In this document: one piece after another, positions 8,627 to 17,081 of the stretch
Layout of the letters: each line of letters begins with the position of its first letter
How positions within the stretch are numbered: the first letter of the stretch is position 1
Origin: Desulfobacterales bacterium
GTDB taxonomy: Bacteria; Desulfobacterota; Desulfobacteria; Desulfobacterales; JADGBH01
DNA: 64,000 bases
Direction: 5' to 3'
NCBI GenBank assembly: GCA_015231595.1
Contig: JADGBH010000005.1
Coordinates: 41,915-105,914 of the forward strand
Notes under the pieces: model-generated
What the model was told of the DNA's origin: nothing
The model's database searches: none
The model's input: only the letters and a program-made list of their open reading frames with translations
Made by a program: the position numbers and the translations under genes

Positions 8627-9991
8627 TTACAGTTTTAATATACCTATATTTTCTAAAAAAAATTCTATTTTGTTAATTATTGAATTTATTGCTATTTCTC
8701 TGAAATCAAAAGAATTATGTTCAATTGATAAAAAAGGTATTTTATGCTCTCTAAATTTTTCCTCCAAAAAAACATTTTTAGCTGATTTGCAAGGACATCC
8801 TTTATCATTCAGTATCCATATCATTTTGATATTAAAATCTTTATGTAATTCGTGAATATTAGCAAAATCTTCATCCATCATAAAATTTTCATCAGGTATT
8901 AATGATTCAGCTAACCCTTTTATTATAGATTTTTCAGATGATATATCGATTTCATTGTATGTTTCTAAAGGTGGATAGGCAAAAAAAGAAAAACCGTAAG
9001 TTTTTTTTGCCCACAAAATAATATCAATAAAATTAAAATCAGGAAAATTTAATATTAATACCCGATTTTTTTTGATGATTTTGCTTTCATCTTTTTGTAT
9101 AACTTTTTTTTCTAATACTCTAAGCATATTTTCAAAAAATTTAACTGATAAGATTTTGAAAGCTAATGGGTATAAGTTCCATAGGTTAGAAATAATTAAT
9201 GCCTCGCCTCCAATATCTATATTTGAATATAAGGTTAATAAATTTAATTTATTCATTATAGTAGCAACTTTATTTCGATTGATGCATAAATATTTAAGTT
9301 TTTCATAATCAACATTAAGATTTGTTTCGCTTTTAACCCATTCAATTATATTGTTTAGCTCGTCTGTAAGACGGGAAGGCTTTTCAGAAAAATTAGGAAT
9401 ATCAAAAATAAATAATGGATGGTTATTTTTTTTGCAAATCAATAAATTAGCTTCAGACAAACTTGTACATCCAATATTAGAAGCAATTACAAGGGAATTT
9501 AATTGGGGATAGTTTGTGATGATAAATCCGCTAATAATTTTAGAATTGCTGCATATATCTGACGGTATGCCCAAAATTTCGGAAGAATTACGGTAATCTT
9601 CTGATGATTGGGGATAAAGAATAGCAGATAAGAAGGCATTTCCATTTAAAAATACAGGATTTAATCCCATTGCCATTATTATTTCTGAAGGAATATCATT
9701 GTGGCATAATATAATTTTTTCGTTTAAGCTTTGTTTTATATAATTTATAAAACATTTAATAAAGTTGTAAATTATTTCTGCTTCAAGCTTATTTTGTGCT
9801 TTTATTAATAATTTAAAAAGGAGTTGAGCTTTTAATAACTTTTTTAGCCAAATATTTGCCTTTAACACTTTTAAACGATTAGTAAATATTACATAGAAAA
9901 ATAGCTTAAATATTTCCAATCTAATTAGGCTGATATACTTTATATAAAAAAAATAATTTTTTATTTTTTCAGATAATCGGGATAAGAACAT
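8627..9991 (-). CDS. 2-hydroxyacyl-CoA dehydratase / double-cubane-type subunit (divergent)
   Basis: This 454-residue protein belongs to the HgdB/BcrB/FldB family by its C-terminal pattern. That pattern includes a late strand with GCPCKSAKN and a terminal FREHKIPFLSIEHNSF, as in other members where the final helix follows RxxGIPxLxIE. Cysteines at SDICSN, NIGCTS and GCPC are candidate iron-sulfur ligands. The N-terminal 90 residues are unusually basic and hydrophobic. It is very AT-rich and diverged compared with the second set at 15638-18218. It sits 16 nt after an activase and directly before the norspermidine genes. Its substrate is unknown; it could also be a double-cubane-cluster protein rather than a true dehydratase. 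Confidence 0.7.
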   Translation of the reverse strand: MFLSRLSEKIKNYFFYIKYISLIRLEIFKLFFYVIFTNRLKVLKANIWLKKLLKAQLLFKLLIKAQNKLEAEIIYNFIKCFINYIKQSLNEKIILCHNDIPSEIIMAMGLNPVFLNGNAFLSAILYPQSSEDYRNSSEILGIPSDICSNSKIISGFIITNYPQLNSLVIASNIGCTSLSEANLLICKKNNHPLFIFDIPNFSEKPSRLTDELNNIIEWVKSETNLNVDYEKLKYLCINRNKVATIMNKLNLLTLYSNIDIGGEALIISNLWNLYPLAFKILSVKFFENMLRVLEKKVIQKDESKIIKKNRVLILNFPDFNFIDIILWAKKTYGFSFFAYPPLETYNEIDISSEKSIIKGLAESLIPDENFMMDEDFANIHELHKDFNIKMIWILNDKGCPCKSAKNVFLEEKFREHKIPFLSIEHNSFDFREIAINSIINKIEFFLENIGILKL

Positions 9992-10007
9992 AATTTTACC
10001 ATCTGTT

Positions 10008-10799
10008 TTAAGCCATTTTACGGGCTAATATAGCGGCTCCAAGCGCCGCAATAAGCTGAGAATCAATGGTGGGTTTTATAATTTCATAATTTAATAATCT
10101 TTCAATTTCTTTTATTAAACCGATATTTTTTGCACACCCTCCTATTGCTCCAATTTTAGGCTGAATGCCAACTTTATTTAATAAAACATAACATCGTTTC
10201 GCAACAGATTTTTGAATACCAAGAGCGATTTCAGCAGGCGGTTTTCCCTGAGCTAAAAGCGTTATAGCTTCAGTTTCAGCTAATACCGAACACTGGGATG
10301 TTATTTCAAAAGATTTTTTTGTATCAATGGATAAGTTACAAAAACTGTCTATATCTGTTTTAAATATTCTTGCTATATTTTCAAAAAATCTTCCAGTTCC
10401 AGAAGAGCATCTGTCATTAACAACAAAATCCAAAACATTTCCATTGTTTCCCAAAAGTATAGCTTTAATACTTTCGCCTCCGATATCAATGACTGTTTTT
10501 ATTTCAGGAGTAGAGTAATAAAGCCCAATACTATTACAGGTTATATCTGATACATTTTTATTTGCAAAAGAAATTTTTTTACGCCCAAAACCTGTTGCAA
10601 CGCTAAAAGATAACGCTTCAATTTCTTTTACACTGGGGATTTTGGCAAATGCTTCTTTAAATGCCTTATAAGCTGTTTCTTCAGGAAGTATTTCATTATC
10701 AACTATAGCAGTAGCGGCAATTCCTTTATCCGTCAATACTACTGCTTTTCCTGAAATAAATCCAATATCGCAGCCACCGTAAAATTTTTCTGAAAGCAT
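10008..10799 (-). CDS. BadF/BadG/HgdC-type ATPase activator (activase)
   Basis: This 263-residue ASKHA-fold ATPase has a phosphate-1 loop (GGCDIGFISGKAVVL) and the conserved ATGFGRKKISFAN strand. It also has VIDIGGES (phosphate 2) and GGCAKNIGL (adenosine loop). Both cluster cysteines of HgdC-type activators are present, in NDRCSSGTGRFFEN and SQCSVLAE. Such homodimers hold one [4Fe-4S] cluster between subunits and drive ATP-dependent electron injection into a dehydratase. AAGGAG precedes the ATG. It is flanked on both sides by HgdB-like genes, with 16-17 nt gaps, so the three probably form one system. Confidence 0.88.
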   Translation of the reverse strand: MLSEKFYGGCDIGFISGKAVVLTDKGIAATAIVDNEILPEETAYKAFKEAFAKIPSVKEIEALSFSVATGFGRKKISFANKNVSDITCNSIGLYYSTPEIKTVIDIGGESIKAILLGNNGNVLDFVVNDRCSSGTGRFFENIARIFKTDIDSFCNLSIDTKKSFEITSQCSVLAETEAITLLAQGKPPAEIALGIQKSVAKRCYVLLNKVGIQPKIGAIGGCAKNIGLIKEIERLLNYEIIKPTIDSQLIAALGAAILARKMA

Positions 10800-10816
10800 T
10801 TCACTCCTTAATTATA

Positions 10817-11929
10817 CTATTTATCGATGCTTTCAAGAAAAGCATCTATTTGATTTTTTATATAGCCGCCTTCAGCATACGTATAGTTTCGTTCAATAGT
10901 TAAAGTGGGAATACCTCTTTTTTTAAGAGCTTCAGGCAATAACGCTGATTTTATTCCCCATAAACTACAATATTTTAGCCTTTCGATTATTATTCCATCT
11001 ACTTTATATTCAGAAAATTTTTCTAATATTTTTTCAGCTTTTGAATCAACACTTTCAGTTCCCATGGAAAATGATGCTTTATTAAGGATAAAATTAGATA
11101 AAGCTTCAAAGGGCTCAATATTTTCGTTAATTGTATCGTCTAAAGATAGAGGCCAATCATTACGGCAAACGACTATTGCTCCAGAAGATTCATAGTCTTC
11201 TGTAAAATAAGGACTGCTGGCACATTCGCCAATAACTCCAAGCCTTGCTCTATAATGTGAAAGACCTTTACGGTTTTCAATTTTTGTTTTAAATTCATTT
11301 GCAACACTAAAAAATAAAAAGTTTGGACTCATTAACGATGCTGATAAAAATTTATGAAATTCAGAACCAGTTAATGGAGGATTGCTTTCTTTTAGCAATT
11401 TTAATATGGATATAACAATCGCGTCATATTCATTTTGAGCATTTATATATTCCGGAAGTGGGTCAAATGAAATTCCAAAATAATATCCTAAACTATCTTT
11501 AAAATTTTCTATATGCTTTTTAAATAATTCTGCTGAAACATGATTAATTTTGCGAGGGATATCTATAATTTCAGCAAAGTTGGACTGAAACAAGTGCTTA
11601 AAATTTTTAAAAAAACTAACCATTTGATCACAAACAGTCGAACATATAAATCCCCTTGAAAAATCATATTTGCCTCTTAGCAAATCTTCACAAATATTTC
11701 TAATATATGCGCAAGAATTTCCTGATAGGTAATTATCTGCTAAAGCGGTATTTATAGAAAAAAGAGGAATTGTTCTTACTGGAAAAAGACGTTCCATTGA
11801 AAAAAAAGTATAAGGCACGTAACTGCTTGTGTATATGATAGGAATCATTTCTTCTTCAATAGCTTTTTCAATAAAAAGATTTCTTGGATTATTGATAAGC
11901 ACTGACAGTAAAGAATTTATTTCTTTCAT
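10817..11929 (-). CDS. HgdB-like 2-hydroxyacyl-CoA dehydratase subunit
   Basis: This 370-residue protein has the HgdB/BcrC layout: an N-terminal PIIYTSSYVPYTFF strand, GFICSTVCDQM with candidate cluster cysteines, a central GVIGECASSPYF, and YCSLWG near the C-terminus. It ends in LKKRGIPTLTIERNYTYAEGG, the usual terminal motif of the family. AAAGGTG lies 5 nt before the ATG. It is the first gene of the nine-gene minus-strand run ending at 2881 and is the likely partner of the products at 8627-9991 and 10008-10799. No CoA ligase or transferase is adjacent, so the substrate cannot be inferred. Confidence 0.82.
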   Translation of the reverse strand: MKEINSLLSVLINNPRNLFIEKAIEEEMIPIIYTSSYVPYTFFSMERLFPVRTIPLFSINTALADNYLSGNSCAYIRNICEDLLRGKYDFSRGFICSTVCDQMVSFFKNFKHLFQSNFAEIIDIPRKINHVSAELFKKHIENFKDSLGYYFGISFDPLPEYINAQNEYDAIVISILKLLKESNPPLTGSEFHKFLSASLMSPNFLFFSVANEFKTKIENRKGLSHYRARLGVIGECASSPYFTEDYESSGAIVVCRNDWPLSLDDTINENIEPFEALSNFILNKASFSMGTESVDSKAEKILEKFSEYKVDGIIIERLKYCSLWGIKSALLPEALKKRGIPTLTIERNYTYAEGGYIKNQIDAFLESIDK

Positions 11930-12015
11930 TATTACACCTTTTTTTCCAAAAATCTAAAAAATAGTTTAATTTTTATCTGGATATAGCACAAAAACAAATA
12001 GTTGTATAGCCTTTA

Positions 12016-12591
12016 TTAAGCTTGAATACATTTATTTCTTCCTGTATTTTTTGCTTGATATAAAGCTTTATCTGCTTTGCCGATCAGATCTTCAAACATT
12101 GATGCGGCTTCTGGGATTTCAGTAGCGATGCCAACGCTTATAGTAACATGTTTATTGGGAGAATCTTTACTTTCAATTTTAGATGCTAAAACGGATTCTC
12201 TCATTGATTCTGCTATCGACAACGCTCCTTCTTCATTTGTTGCCGGCAGCACAACTGTAAATTCTTCGCCTCCGTATCTTGCAACTATATCTCCTGGCCG
12301 TCTAATATTCTTTTCAAGTATTAATGCAATTGCTTTAAGACATTCATCTCCTTTTTGATGGCCATAGGTATCATTATATTTTTTAAAGAAGTCTATATCT
12401 ATCATGATTATAGATATGGGGAATTTGTTTCTTTTTGCCATGTTCCAATGAAGTTTTAGATGTTCAAAAAGTTTTCTTCTGTTCGGAAGTCCGGTAAGTG
12501 CATCGGACATTGAAAGTTCTTCAAGCATTTGTTGATATTTTTTCTGCTGGGTGATGTCTCTTCCTACAAGCTGGACAGCGGGTTTGTTCAT
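12016..12591 (-). CDS. GGDEF diguanylate cyclase, 5'-truncated PAS-GGDEF remnant
   Basis: From the ATG at 12591 the 191-residue frame holds a complete GGDEF domain: SMSDALTGLPNRRKLFEHL, then MIDIDFFKKYNDTYGHQKGD, then the active-site motif ARYGGEEFTVVLP. The same frame continues open upstream to an in-frame TGA at 12751-12753. There it encodes the end of a PAS domain (KTEIKITGTTKITFDIELLG, leading into VGRDITQQKK), but no ATG/GTG/TTG start or Shine-Dalgarno sequence. The PAS tail abuts and slightly overlaps the 3' end of the Rpn-type gene. The gene therefore looks like the truncated end of a larger sensory cyclase. Activity is possible but expression is doubtful. Confidence 0.75.
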   Translation of the reverse strand: MNKPAVQLVGRDITQQKKYQQMLEELSMSDALTGLPNRRKLFEHLKLHWNMAKRNKFPISIIMIDIDFFKKYNDTYGHQKGDECLKAIALILEKNIRRPGDIVARYGGEEFTVVLPATNEEGALSIAESMRESVLASKIESKDSPNKHVTISVGIATEIPEAASMFEDLIGKADKALYQAKNTGRNKCIQA

Positions 12592-12730
12592 GAAACTAAT
12601 TCTGATACCTAAAAGTTCTATATCAAAAGTTATTTTTGTTGTGCCTGTAATTTTTATTTCAGTTTTAAATTGTTTTTTTTCTTCAGATAGTAATTTTTTA
12701 ATATAATAAATTCTCCTTGAATCAAGGTTA

Positions 12731-13717
12731 TTACCTAAATTGAGGAATATTCAATTCACCTCGTTTAAGCTTTTCAACTTCATCAACAGTTAGTCCTGTA
12801 GCTTTAGCTATTTGCTCCGTTGTTAATACAAGCATTGATAGAAGATTCTTGGCTGTATTAATAATTCCTTCTTGTTTCCCTTCTTGTTTCCCTTCTTGTT
12901 TCCCTTTTTGCCAACCTTCTTGTTTCCCTTTTTGCCAACCTTCTTGTTTAAATGCTTCGATTGCACTTAACATGTTGCCCCCTATATTTTTCGAATAATC
13001 ATTCATAATATTTACAAAATTAATAACAGTTTCTTTATCTTGGGTAGTTCCAAGATAAATTATAAATAATCTCAAATAATTTATTCCGCCAGTTTTCTCT
13101 ATTTCTAAAAACAATTGAGCAAGTCTTTCAAACAAGTTTTGTATATTTCCATGAAAAGCAGCTTTCATTAAAATAAGAGCAATCTGGCTTTTTATTTCCC
13201 CTTTTATTTGCTCATCTTTAATGTCTGAGTGGTCAACAAGGTAATGGCTAAATTTAGGTATAACTTCTTTAAAACCTGTTTCATCAAATAAATCACTGAA
13301 CGCCTGAGAGTAGTTCCACTTATTAGTCCCTTGATAAAAAACTATAGGAAGTATTGGAATTAATTTAGTCTGTTTAGAGAAGTTTTTAAAAGACTCATCC
13401 CATATTCTGCACATATACTTTAACATTCTAAATCTCATCCATTTATCAGGGCTTGATTGATGTTCAAATAAAATATAGAGATAAACAGGCTCGTCTTTTT
13501 TAGTTTTAAGGACAGCGGTATAAAGCAGGTCTGACTCTTTTTTCTTATATTCTTCATCTACAAAATGAGATTTTTCTAAATTCAGGCAGTCTAAATCAAT
13601 TTTTTCGATTAAATTTTTTGGAAGATAGTTTTCAAAAAAGCTTTTAGCCTCTTTAATATCGGAAAATATTGTTGTAAACAGTTTGTCATGTGGATTATTT
13701 ATTTCATCGTCAGACAT
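12731..13717 (-). CDS. Rpn-family recombination-promoting nuclease / PD-(D/E)XK putative transposase
   Basis: This 328-residue protein starts with NNPHDKLFTTIFSDIKEAKSF, the N-terminal signature of the Rpn/PF04754 (Transposase_31) family. It has an ESDLLYTAVL strand and LFEHQSSPDKWMRFRMLKYM, which carries the catalytic-core positions of the PD-(D/E)XK fold. It continues with ILPIVFYQGTNKWNY. The C-terminal part contains GKQEGWQ/GKQEG repeats and ends in a helix (LTVDEVEKLKRGEL) typical of these proteins. Members of this family (RpnA) increase recA-independent recombination and occur in many variable copies. No terminal inverted repeats were seen, so it is not framed as an insertion sequence. 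Confidence 0.85.
   Translation of the reverse strand: MSDDEINNPHDKLFTTIFSDIKEAKSFFENYLPKNLIEKIDLDCLNLEKSHFVDEEYKKKESDLLYTAVLKTKKDEPVYLYILFEHQSSPDKWMRFRMLKYMCRIWDESFKNFSKQTKLIPILPIVFYQGTNKWNYSQAFSDLFDETGFKEVIPKFSHYLVDHSDIKDEQIKGEIKSQIALILMKAAFHGNIQNLFERLAQLFLEIEKTGGINYLRLFIIYLGTTQDKETVINFVNIMNDYSKNIGGNMLSAIEAFKQEGWQKGKQEGWQKGKQEGKQEGKQEGIINTAKNLLSMLVLTTEQIAKATGLTVDEVEKLKRGELNIPQFR
12867..12949. repeat. In-gene tandem repeat in the Rpn-type gene
   Basis: The + strand shows repeated 12-mers of the form CCTTCTTGTTTC. Two of the units extend to a 24-bp period by adding CCTTTTTGCCAA. On the coding strand these give alternating KQEG and WQKG units. All units are multiples of 3, so copy-number change by slippage would keep the frame. 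Confidence 0.8.
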
Positions 13718-13956
13718 TAAATTTTTTTGCTCCTTTTTTAACTTAATTTTTTATCAAGATGAGATATTTTTTTCAAGTATTATAAAAAATTAATATAGTT
13801 GCAATAAATTCAAGCAAAATAAAAAGAGTGGCTATTTATGAACAAAACTGGAGTTGTAATTAAACTTTTTAGATGATACGAGCTTTAAAAATAAATTTAA
13901 AATTTCTTTTATTTAAAAAAATCAAATTTTTTGTCTCTTTAACGGCGGTGTTAAAA
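13718..13956. other. Intergenic stretch without recognised gene
   Basis: Together with the adjoining repeat (13957-14036) this makes a gap of about 340 bp between two minus-strand genes. I see AT-rich sequence and no convincing coding frame. No promoter with good spacing is visible. It should hold the promoter of the Rpn-type gene. Confidence 0.4.
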
Positions 13957-14036
13957 TGATATATCATTACTGATTTTATGATATAAAATTTGTCTAAGGC
14001 TATAAATTTAGCCTTAGACAGCTGAATTATATGTCA
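13957..14036 (-). repeat. 80-bp palindromic repeat, copy A
   Basis: The element runs from TGATATATCATT to ATATGTCA. On the minus strand it reads TGACATATAATTCAGCTG and so on, matching the other copies. Its centre is a perfect hairpin at 13991-14020 (12-bp arms TGTCTAAGGCTA/TAGCCTTAGACA, 6-nt loop). It begins 21 bp beyond the stop of the activase at 14058, so it would form the 3' end of the six-gene operon transcript. Confidence 0.85.
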
Positions 14037-14057
14037 GTTTTTTATATTAATTATCAA

Positions 14058-14834
14058 CTAAACAGCATGTTGTTTAGCCATCAAGGCCGCTCCAAGGGCG
14101 CCATTAATTTGAGGATCAACCAATGGAACTTTTACTTCAAGCCCAAGAGCATGGGATAAAGCGAAAACAAGGCCTGCATTTTTTGCGACACCTCCTGTAA
14201 AAGCAACATCTTCAATTATACCAATACTTTTAGCAATGGATGCCGCTCTGTTTGCCATTGCTCGATGTATTCCGTTTATAATATCAGGAATTTCTGCTCC
14301 TTCATTAACGAGAGAAACAACCTCTGTTTCAGCAAAAATTACGCATTGATTGGAAATTTTTATTACATTGTTTGATTTTTTTGATATTTCGCCCATTTCA
14401 TCAAGTTTAACTTCAAGGGATTCAGCCATAACTTCTAAGAAACGGCCAGTGCCTGAAGCACATTTATCATTGTAAATATATCTTATTACATTTCCATTAT
14501 CATCTATTTTTATTGCTTTTGCGTCTTGGCCTCCGATATCAATAACAGTTCTTACTGAAGGTATATTAAACCATGCTCCTTTTGCATGACAGGCTATCTC
14601 TGATTCAACTTTATTTGCAAAAGAAATATGTTCTTTACCATACCCTGTCCCAATTATAAACGAAATATCTTCTATTTTTATTTGTGCTTTGTTAAGAGCG
14701 TCTTGAATAACTAAATTAGCCGATTCCTCAGGTTTTGTTTTTGCCCTCATCACTGAATATGAAAGAATTGCATCATCTTTTAATATTACCGCTTTTGCGG
14801 TAAGAGAACCGATATCACATCCTGCAACTATCAT
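14058..14834 (-). CDS. Activase, BcrA/BcrD/HgdC type (paralogue 1)
   Basis: This 258-residue ASKHA ATPase has GCDIGSLTAKAVIL, GTGYGKEHISFAN, VIDIGGQDAKAI and FTGGVAKNAGLVFAL. The cluster cysteines lie in NDKCASGTGRFLEVMAESL and NQCVIFAETEVVSL. AAGGAGG precedes the ATG. A second activase lies 27 nt upstream. Two non-identical activases next to two dehydratase-type subunits is the subunit set of ATP-dependent (class I) benzoyl-CoA reductase, where A and D form a heterodimeric electron-activation module. It is the last gene of its operon. Confidence 0.9.
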   Translation of the reverse strand: MIVAGCDIGSLTAKAVILKDDAILSYSVMRAKTKPEESANLVIQDALNKAQIKIEDISFIIGTGYGKEHISFANKVESEIACHAKGAWFNIPSVRTVIDIGGQDAKAIKIDDNGNVIRYIYNDKCASGTGRFLEVMAESLEVKLDEMGEISKKSNNVIKISNQCVIFAETEVVSLVNEGAEIPDIINGIHRAMANRAASIAKSIGIIEDVAFTGGVAKNAGLVFALSHALGLEVKVPLVDPQINGALGAALMAKQHAV

Positions 14835-14861
14835 TATTTTTTTCCTCCTTGTTTTCTTGAA

Positions 14862-15641
14862 TTAAGATTTTTTTTCTTGAGCAAGTGCCGCTGCTCCAAT
14901 TGCTCCAGCTAATTGAGGGTCAGCTTTTTTTGGTTTTTTTATTTTATGACCGACTAATTTTTCAAGAGACATAAGAACTCCAGTATTTTTTGCAACTCCA
15001 CCTGTCATGCAGACGTCTTCTTCAATTCCTATACTACTTGCAAGAATAGCAACTCTGTTTGCCATGGCAATATTAATACCTGCTCCAATGTCTTCGATGC
15101 TTCTTCCGTCATTTAAATGGCGTATAACATCTGCTTGAGCCCATACAGTGCAGCTTGATGCAAAAGTAATTGGGCTTTTTGCGTGCAAAGATAAATGTCC
15201 TAATTCGTCAACAGAAATATTTAACACTTTAGCCATAACTTCTAGGAATCTTCCTGTTCCGGATGCACATTTATCATTAGTAATAAATCGGGCAGGCTTT
15301 CCTTGTTTGTCTATTCTAATTGCTTTGCAGTCCTGACCTCCAATATCTATAACTGTCTTTGCACTAGGAAGAAGCCATAATGCACCTCTTGCATGGCATG
15401 TTATTTCTGATAATGATTCATTTACAAAAGCAATTCTTTCCCTTCCATATCCTGTTCCGATCCAATAAGATATATCAGTGTCTTTTAGATTAAGGTTTGA
15501 AAATAGTGTTTCTTTAATTTTTTCGGCTGATTCAGAAGGTTTTGGCTTTGATTTAATAATAGCTGTTCCAATAATTCTATTGTCTTTAAGAAGAACTCCT
15601 TTTGAAGTTAAAGACCCTATATCGCATCCTCCAAATATCAT
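14862..15641 (-). CDS. Activase, BcrA/BcrD/HgdC type (paralogue 2)
   Basis: This 259-residue protein has the same fold as its neighbour: GGCDIGSLTSKGVLL, GTGYGRERIAFVN, VIDIGGQDCKAIRI, and cysteines in NDKCASGTGRFLEVMAKVL and SSCTVWAQADVI. The adenosine motif is MTGGVAKNTGVLMSL. It differs from paralogue 1 at many positions, so the two are not a recent duplication. The ATG overlaps the stop of the upstream dehydratase gene (ATGA) and AGGAGG lies within that gene's end, indicating translational coupling and probable assembly with it. Confidence 0.9.
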   Translation of the reverse strand: MIFGGCDIGSLTSKGVLLKDNRIIGTAIIKSKPKPSESAEKIKETLFSNLNLKDTDISYWIGTGYGRERIAFVNESLSEITCHARGALWLLPSAKTVIDIGGQDCKAIRIDKQGKPARFITNDKCASGTGRFLEVMAKVLNISVDELGHLSLHAKSPITFASSCTVWAQADVIRHLNDGRSIEDIGAGINIAMANRVAILASSIGIEEDVCMTGGVAKNTGVLMSLEKLVGHKIKKPKKADPQLAGAIGAAALAQEKKS

Positions 15642-17041
15642 GATAATAACCTCCTAACTTTAAAAAATTCATCGAGCCTTTCGGAAGTAGATTCCCAAGA
15701 TTCAATCCTTTCATCAAAAGCATCCCCATACATAATATGGGTAGGATACCCGTATTTTTCTGTATCCCTTGCCATAAGTTTTACCATTCCCCATGTATTT
15801 CTGCATCCTGGTGTTCCGTTATATATTAAACAATCAGCTTTATACATTTCAGCTAATGCCATACTATCTTGAAGCCACATGTGAGGAGCATCATAAGGTC
15901 CCCTTATTGTTCTAACCATAGGCATTCGGGCATTTAATTCAGCGATACTTTTTAACATTTCGTCCATATTATCTGTATTTATCGTATAAGTTTCTTCTTG
16001 TCGATCCTTTGCATAAGGCGCAACATTAGGAAAATACTTACCCAATATATTGCCAATATGGGTTATCCCTCTTTTATCAAGCCATTCCCATAAACTTAAA
16101 TTAAGCATGTAATGGTCAATATAAAAGAAAAATGCCCTTAAGTTTTCTTTTCCTGAATGAAGGCCTGAAAGACCTTTTTCGGCTTTGCTTTTTGCTTCTT
16201 TAACCATGAATTTTAAAAGCTTAGTATATTCCGATTTACCAGCAAACATAAATCTGCCGGCATATATAAAAAGATTGTATATGGGAGGAGCCGGGTTAGG
16301 AACAAGTCTTTCCATATCCTCTAAATCAGCAATAAGATTATCCTGTATTTTAATTTCTTCTAATATTTCCCTTAGCCTATTTTCTTCTAATTTTTTTCCT
16401 GTTTGTTTTTCAAGAAATGATATAAGTGCTTTATAATCGGCTAAATGATAATCTTGAACACGTTTTTCAACTAATTTTGGAGGAAAATTTAACTGATAAA
16501 AAGGTTTATCCAGATAAGAAGCAGCAAATGAAAAAGCCGCGGCATTTGTATCGCATACGCCTGGACTATCGCATACTACCATGTCAATTTCTTCTCCAAG
16601 ACCGGCAAGATATGCGCCGAGAGTTCCTTTTTGGGAAGAGCAGGCTGTTTCAGGAAAACCTGTTTCTAAGCAAAAGTCCTGATAATCAAAACTACCTCTT
16701 TTCCAAAGGGCTCCAGCTAATACAGTTAAAAGTTCAAAAGTTATTGGAACTATATCCATAGCGTAAAAAATAGCCGGAGAAAAACAAAAAGTTGTTATAC
16801 TAAGCTTTTTGCCTGTTTTATGGGCGTTCATTATGTTATCAAGATAGGAAAACGTCATTTTTAAAAATTGCTTCCCAGCGTCTCCTTCTCGAAAAATTGT
16901 TTGAGCTATACCTCGATAATTCGGAATATATTTCAGCATTCTTTCGAGTTCTTTATCGCTGCCATCAGCTATTTTAGATGCCGCACCAACTGTGCTCCAC
17001 AGCATCCAATCAAAATTATATGCTTTTATTTCTGGTCGCAT
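15638..17041 (-). CDS. 2-hydroxyacyl-CoA dehydratase / benzoyl-CoA reductase subunit (BcrB/HgdA-like)
   Basis: The start at 17041 is chosen because AGGAGG lies 5 nt before it; a longer frame to 17065 lacks a site. The protein has about 467 residues. It has the family features: AMDIVPITFELL, LETGFPETACSSQKGTLGAYL with a cluster Cys, VVCDSPGVCDTNAAAF, and YNGTPGCRNTWGM toward the C-terminus, which carries another candidate ligand Cys. It probably carries one [4Fe-4S] or contributes to a double-cubane cluster at the CoA-substrate site. It is co-transcribed with the 378-residue partner (gap 40 nt) and both activases. Confidence 0.88.
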   Translation of the reverse strand: MRPEIKAYNFDWMLWSTVGAASKIADGSDKELERMLKYIPNYRGIAQTIFREGDAGKQFLKMTFSYLDNIMNAHKTGKKLSITTFCFSPAIFYAMDIVPITFELLTVLAGALWKRGSFDYQDFCLETGFPETACSSQKGTLGAYLAGLGEEIDMVVCDSPGVCDTNAAAFSFAASYLDKPFYQLNFPPKLVEKRVQDYHLADYKALISFLEKQTGKKLEENRLREILEEIKIQDNLIADLEDMERLVPNPAPPIYNLFIYAGRFMFAGKSEYTKLLKFMVKEAKSKAEKGLSGLHSGKENLRAFFFYIDHYMLNLSLWEWLDKRGITHIGNILGKYFPNVAPYAKDRQEETYTINTDNMDEMLKSIAELNARMPMVRTIRGPYDAPHMWLQDSMALAEMYKADCLIYNGTPGCRNTWGMVKLMARDTEKYGYPTHIMYGDAFDERIESWESTSERLDEFFKVRRLLS

Positions 17042-17081
17042 ATTGCCTCCTAAAATTTTAGACAAATATTATTTATTTCAC

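Noticed and set aside
10008..11929. Naming the first dehydratase set as hgdABC
   Set aside because: The 454-residue subunit is too diverged and no glutaconate CoA-transferase is present; only the family level is safe.
12731..13717. Insertion sequence around the Rpn-type gene
   Set aside because: I found no terminal inverted repeats or target duplication; it is reported as a nuclease gene only.
13718..13800. TTGCAA/TATAAT pair as the Rpn-gene promoter
   Set aside because: The two boxes are only 14 nt apart on the minus strand, too close for a standard sigma-70 promoter.
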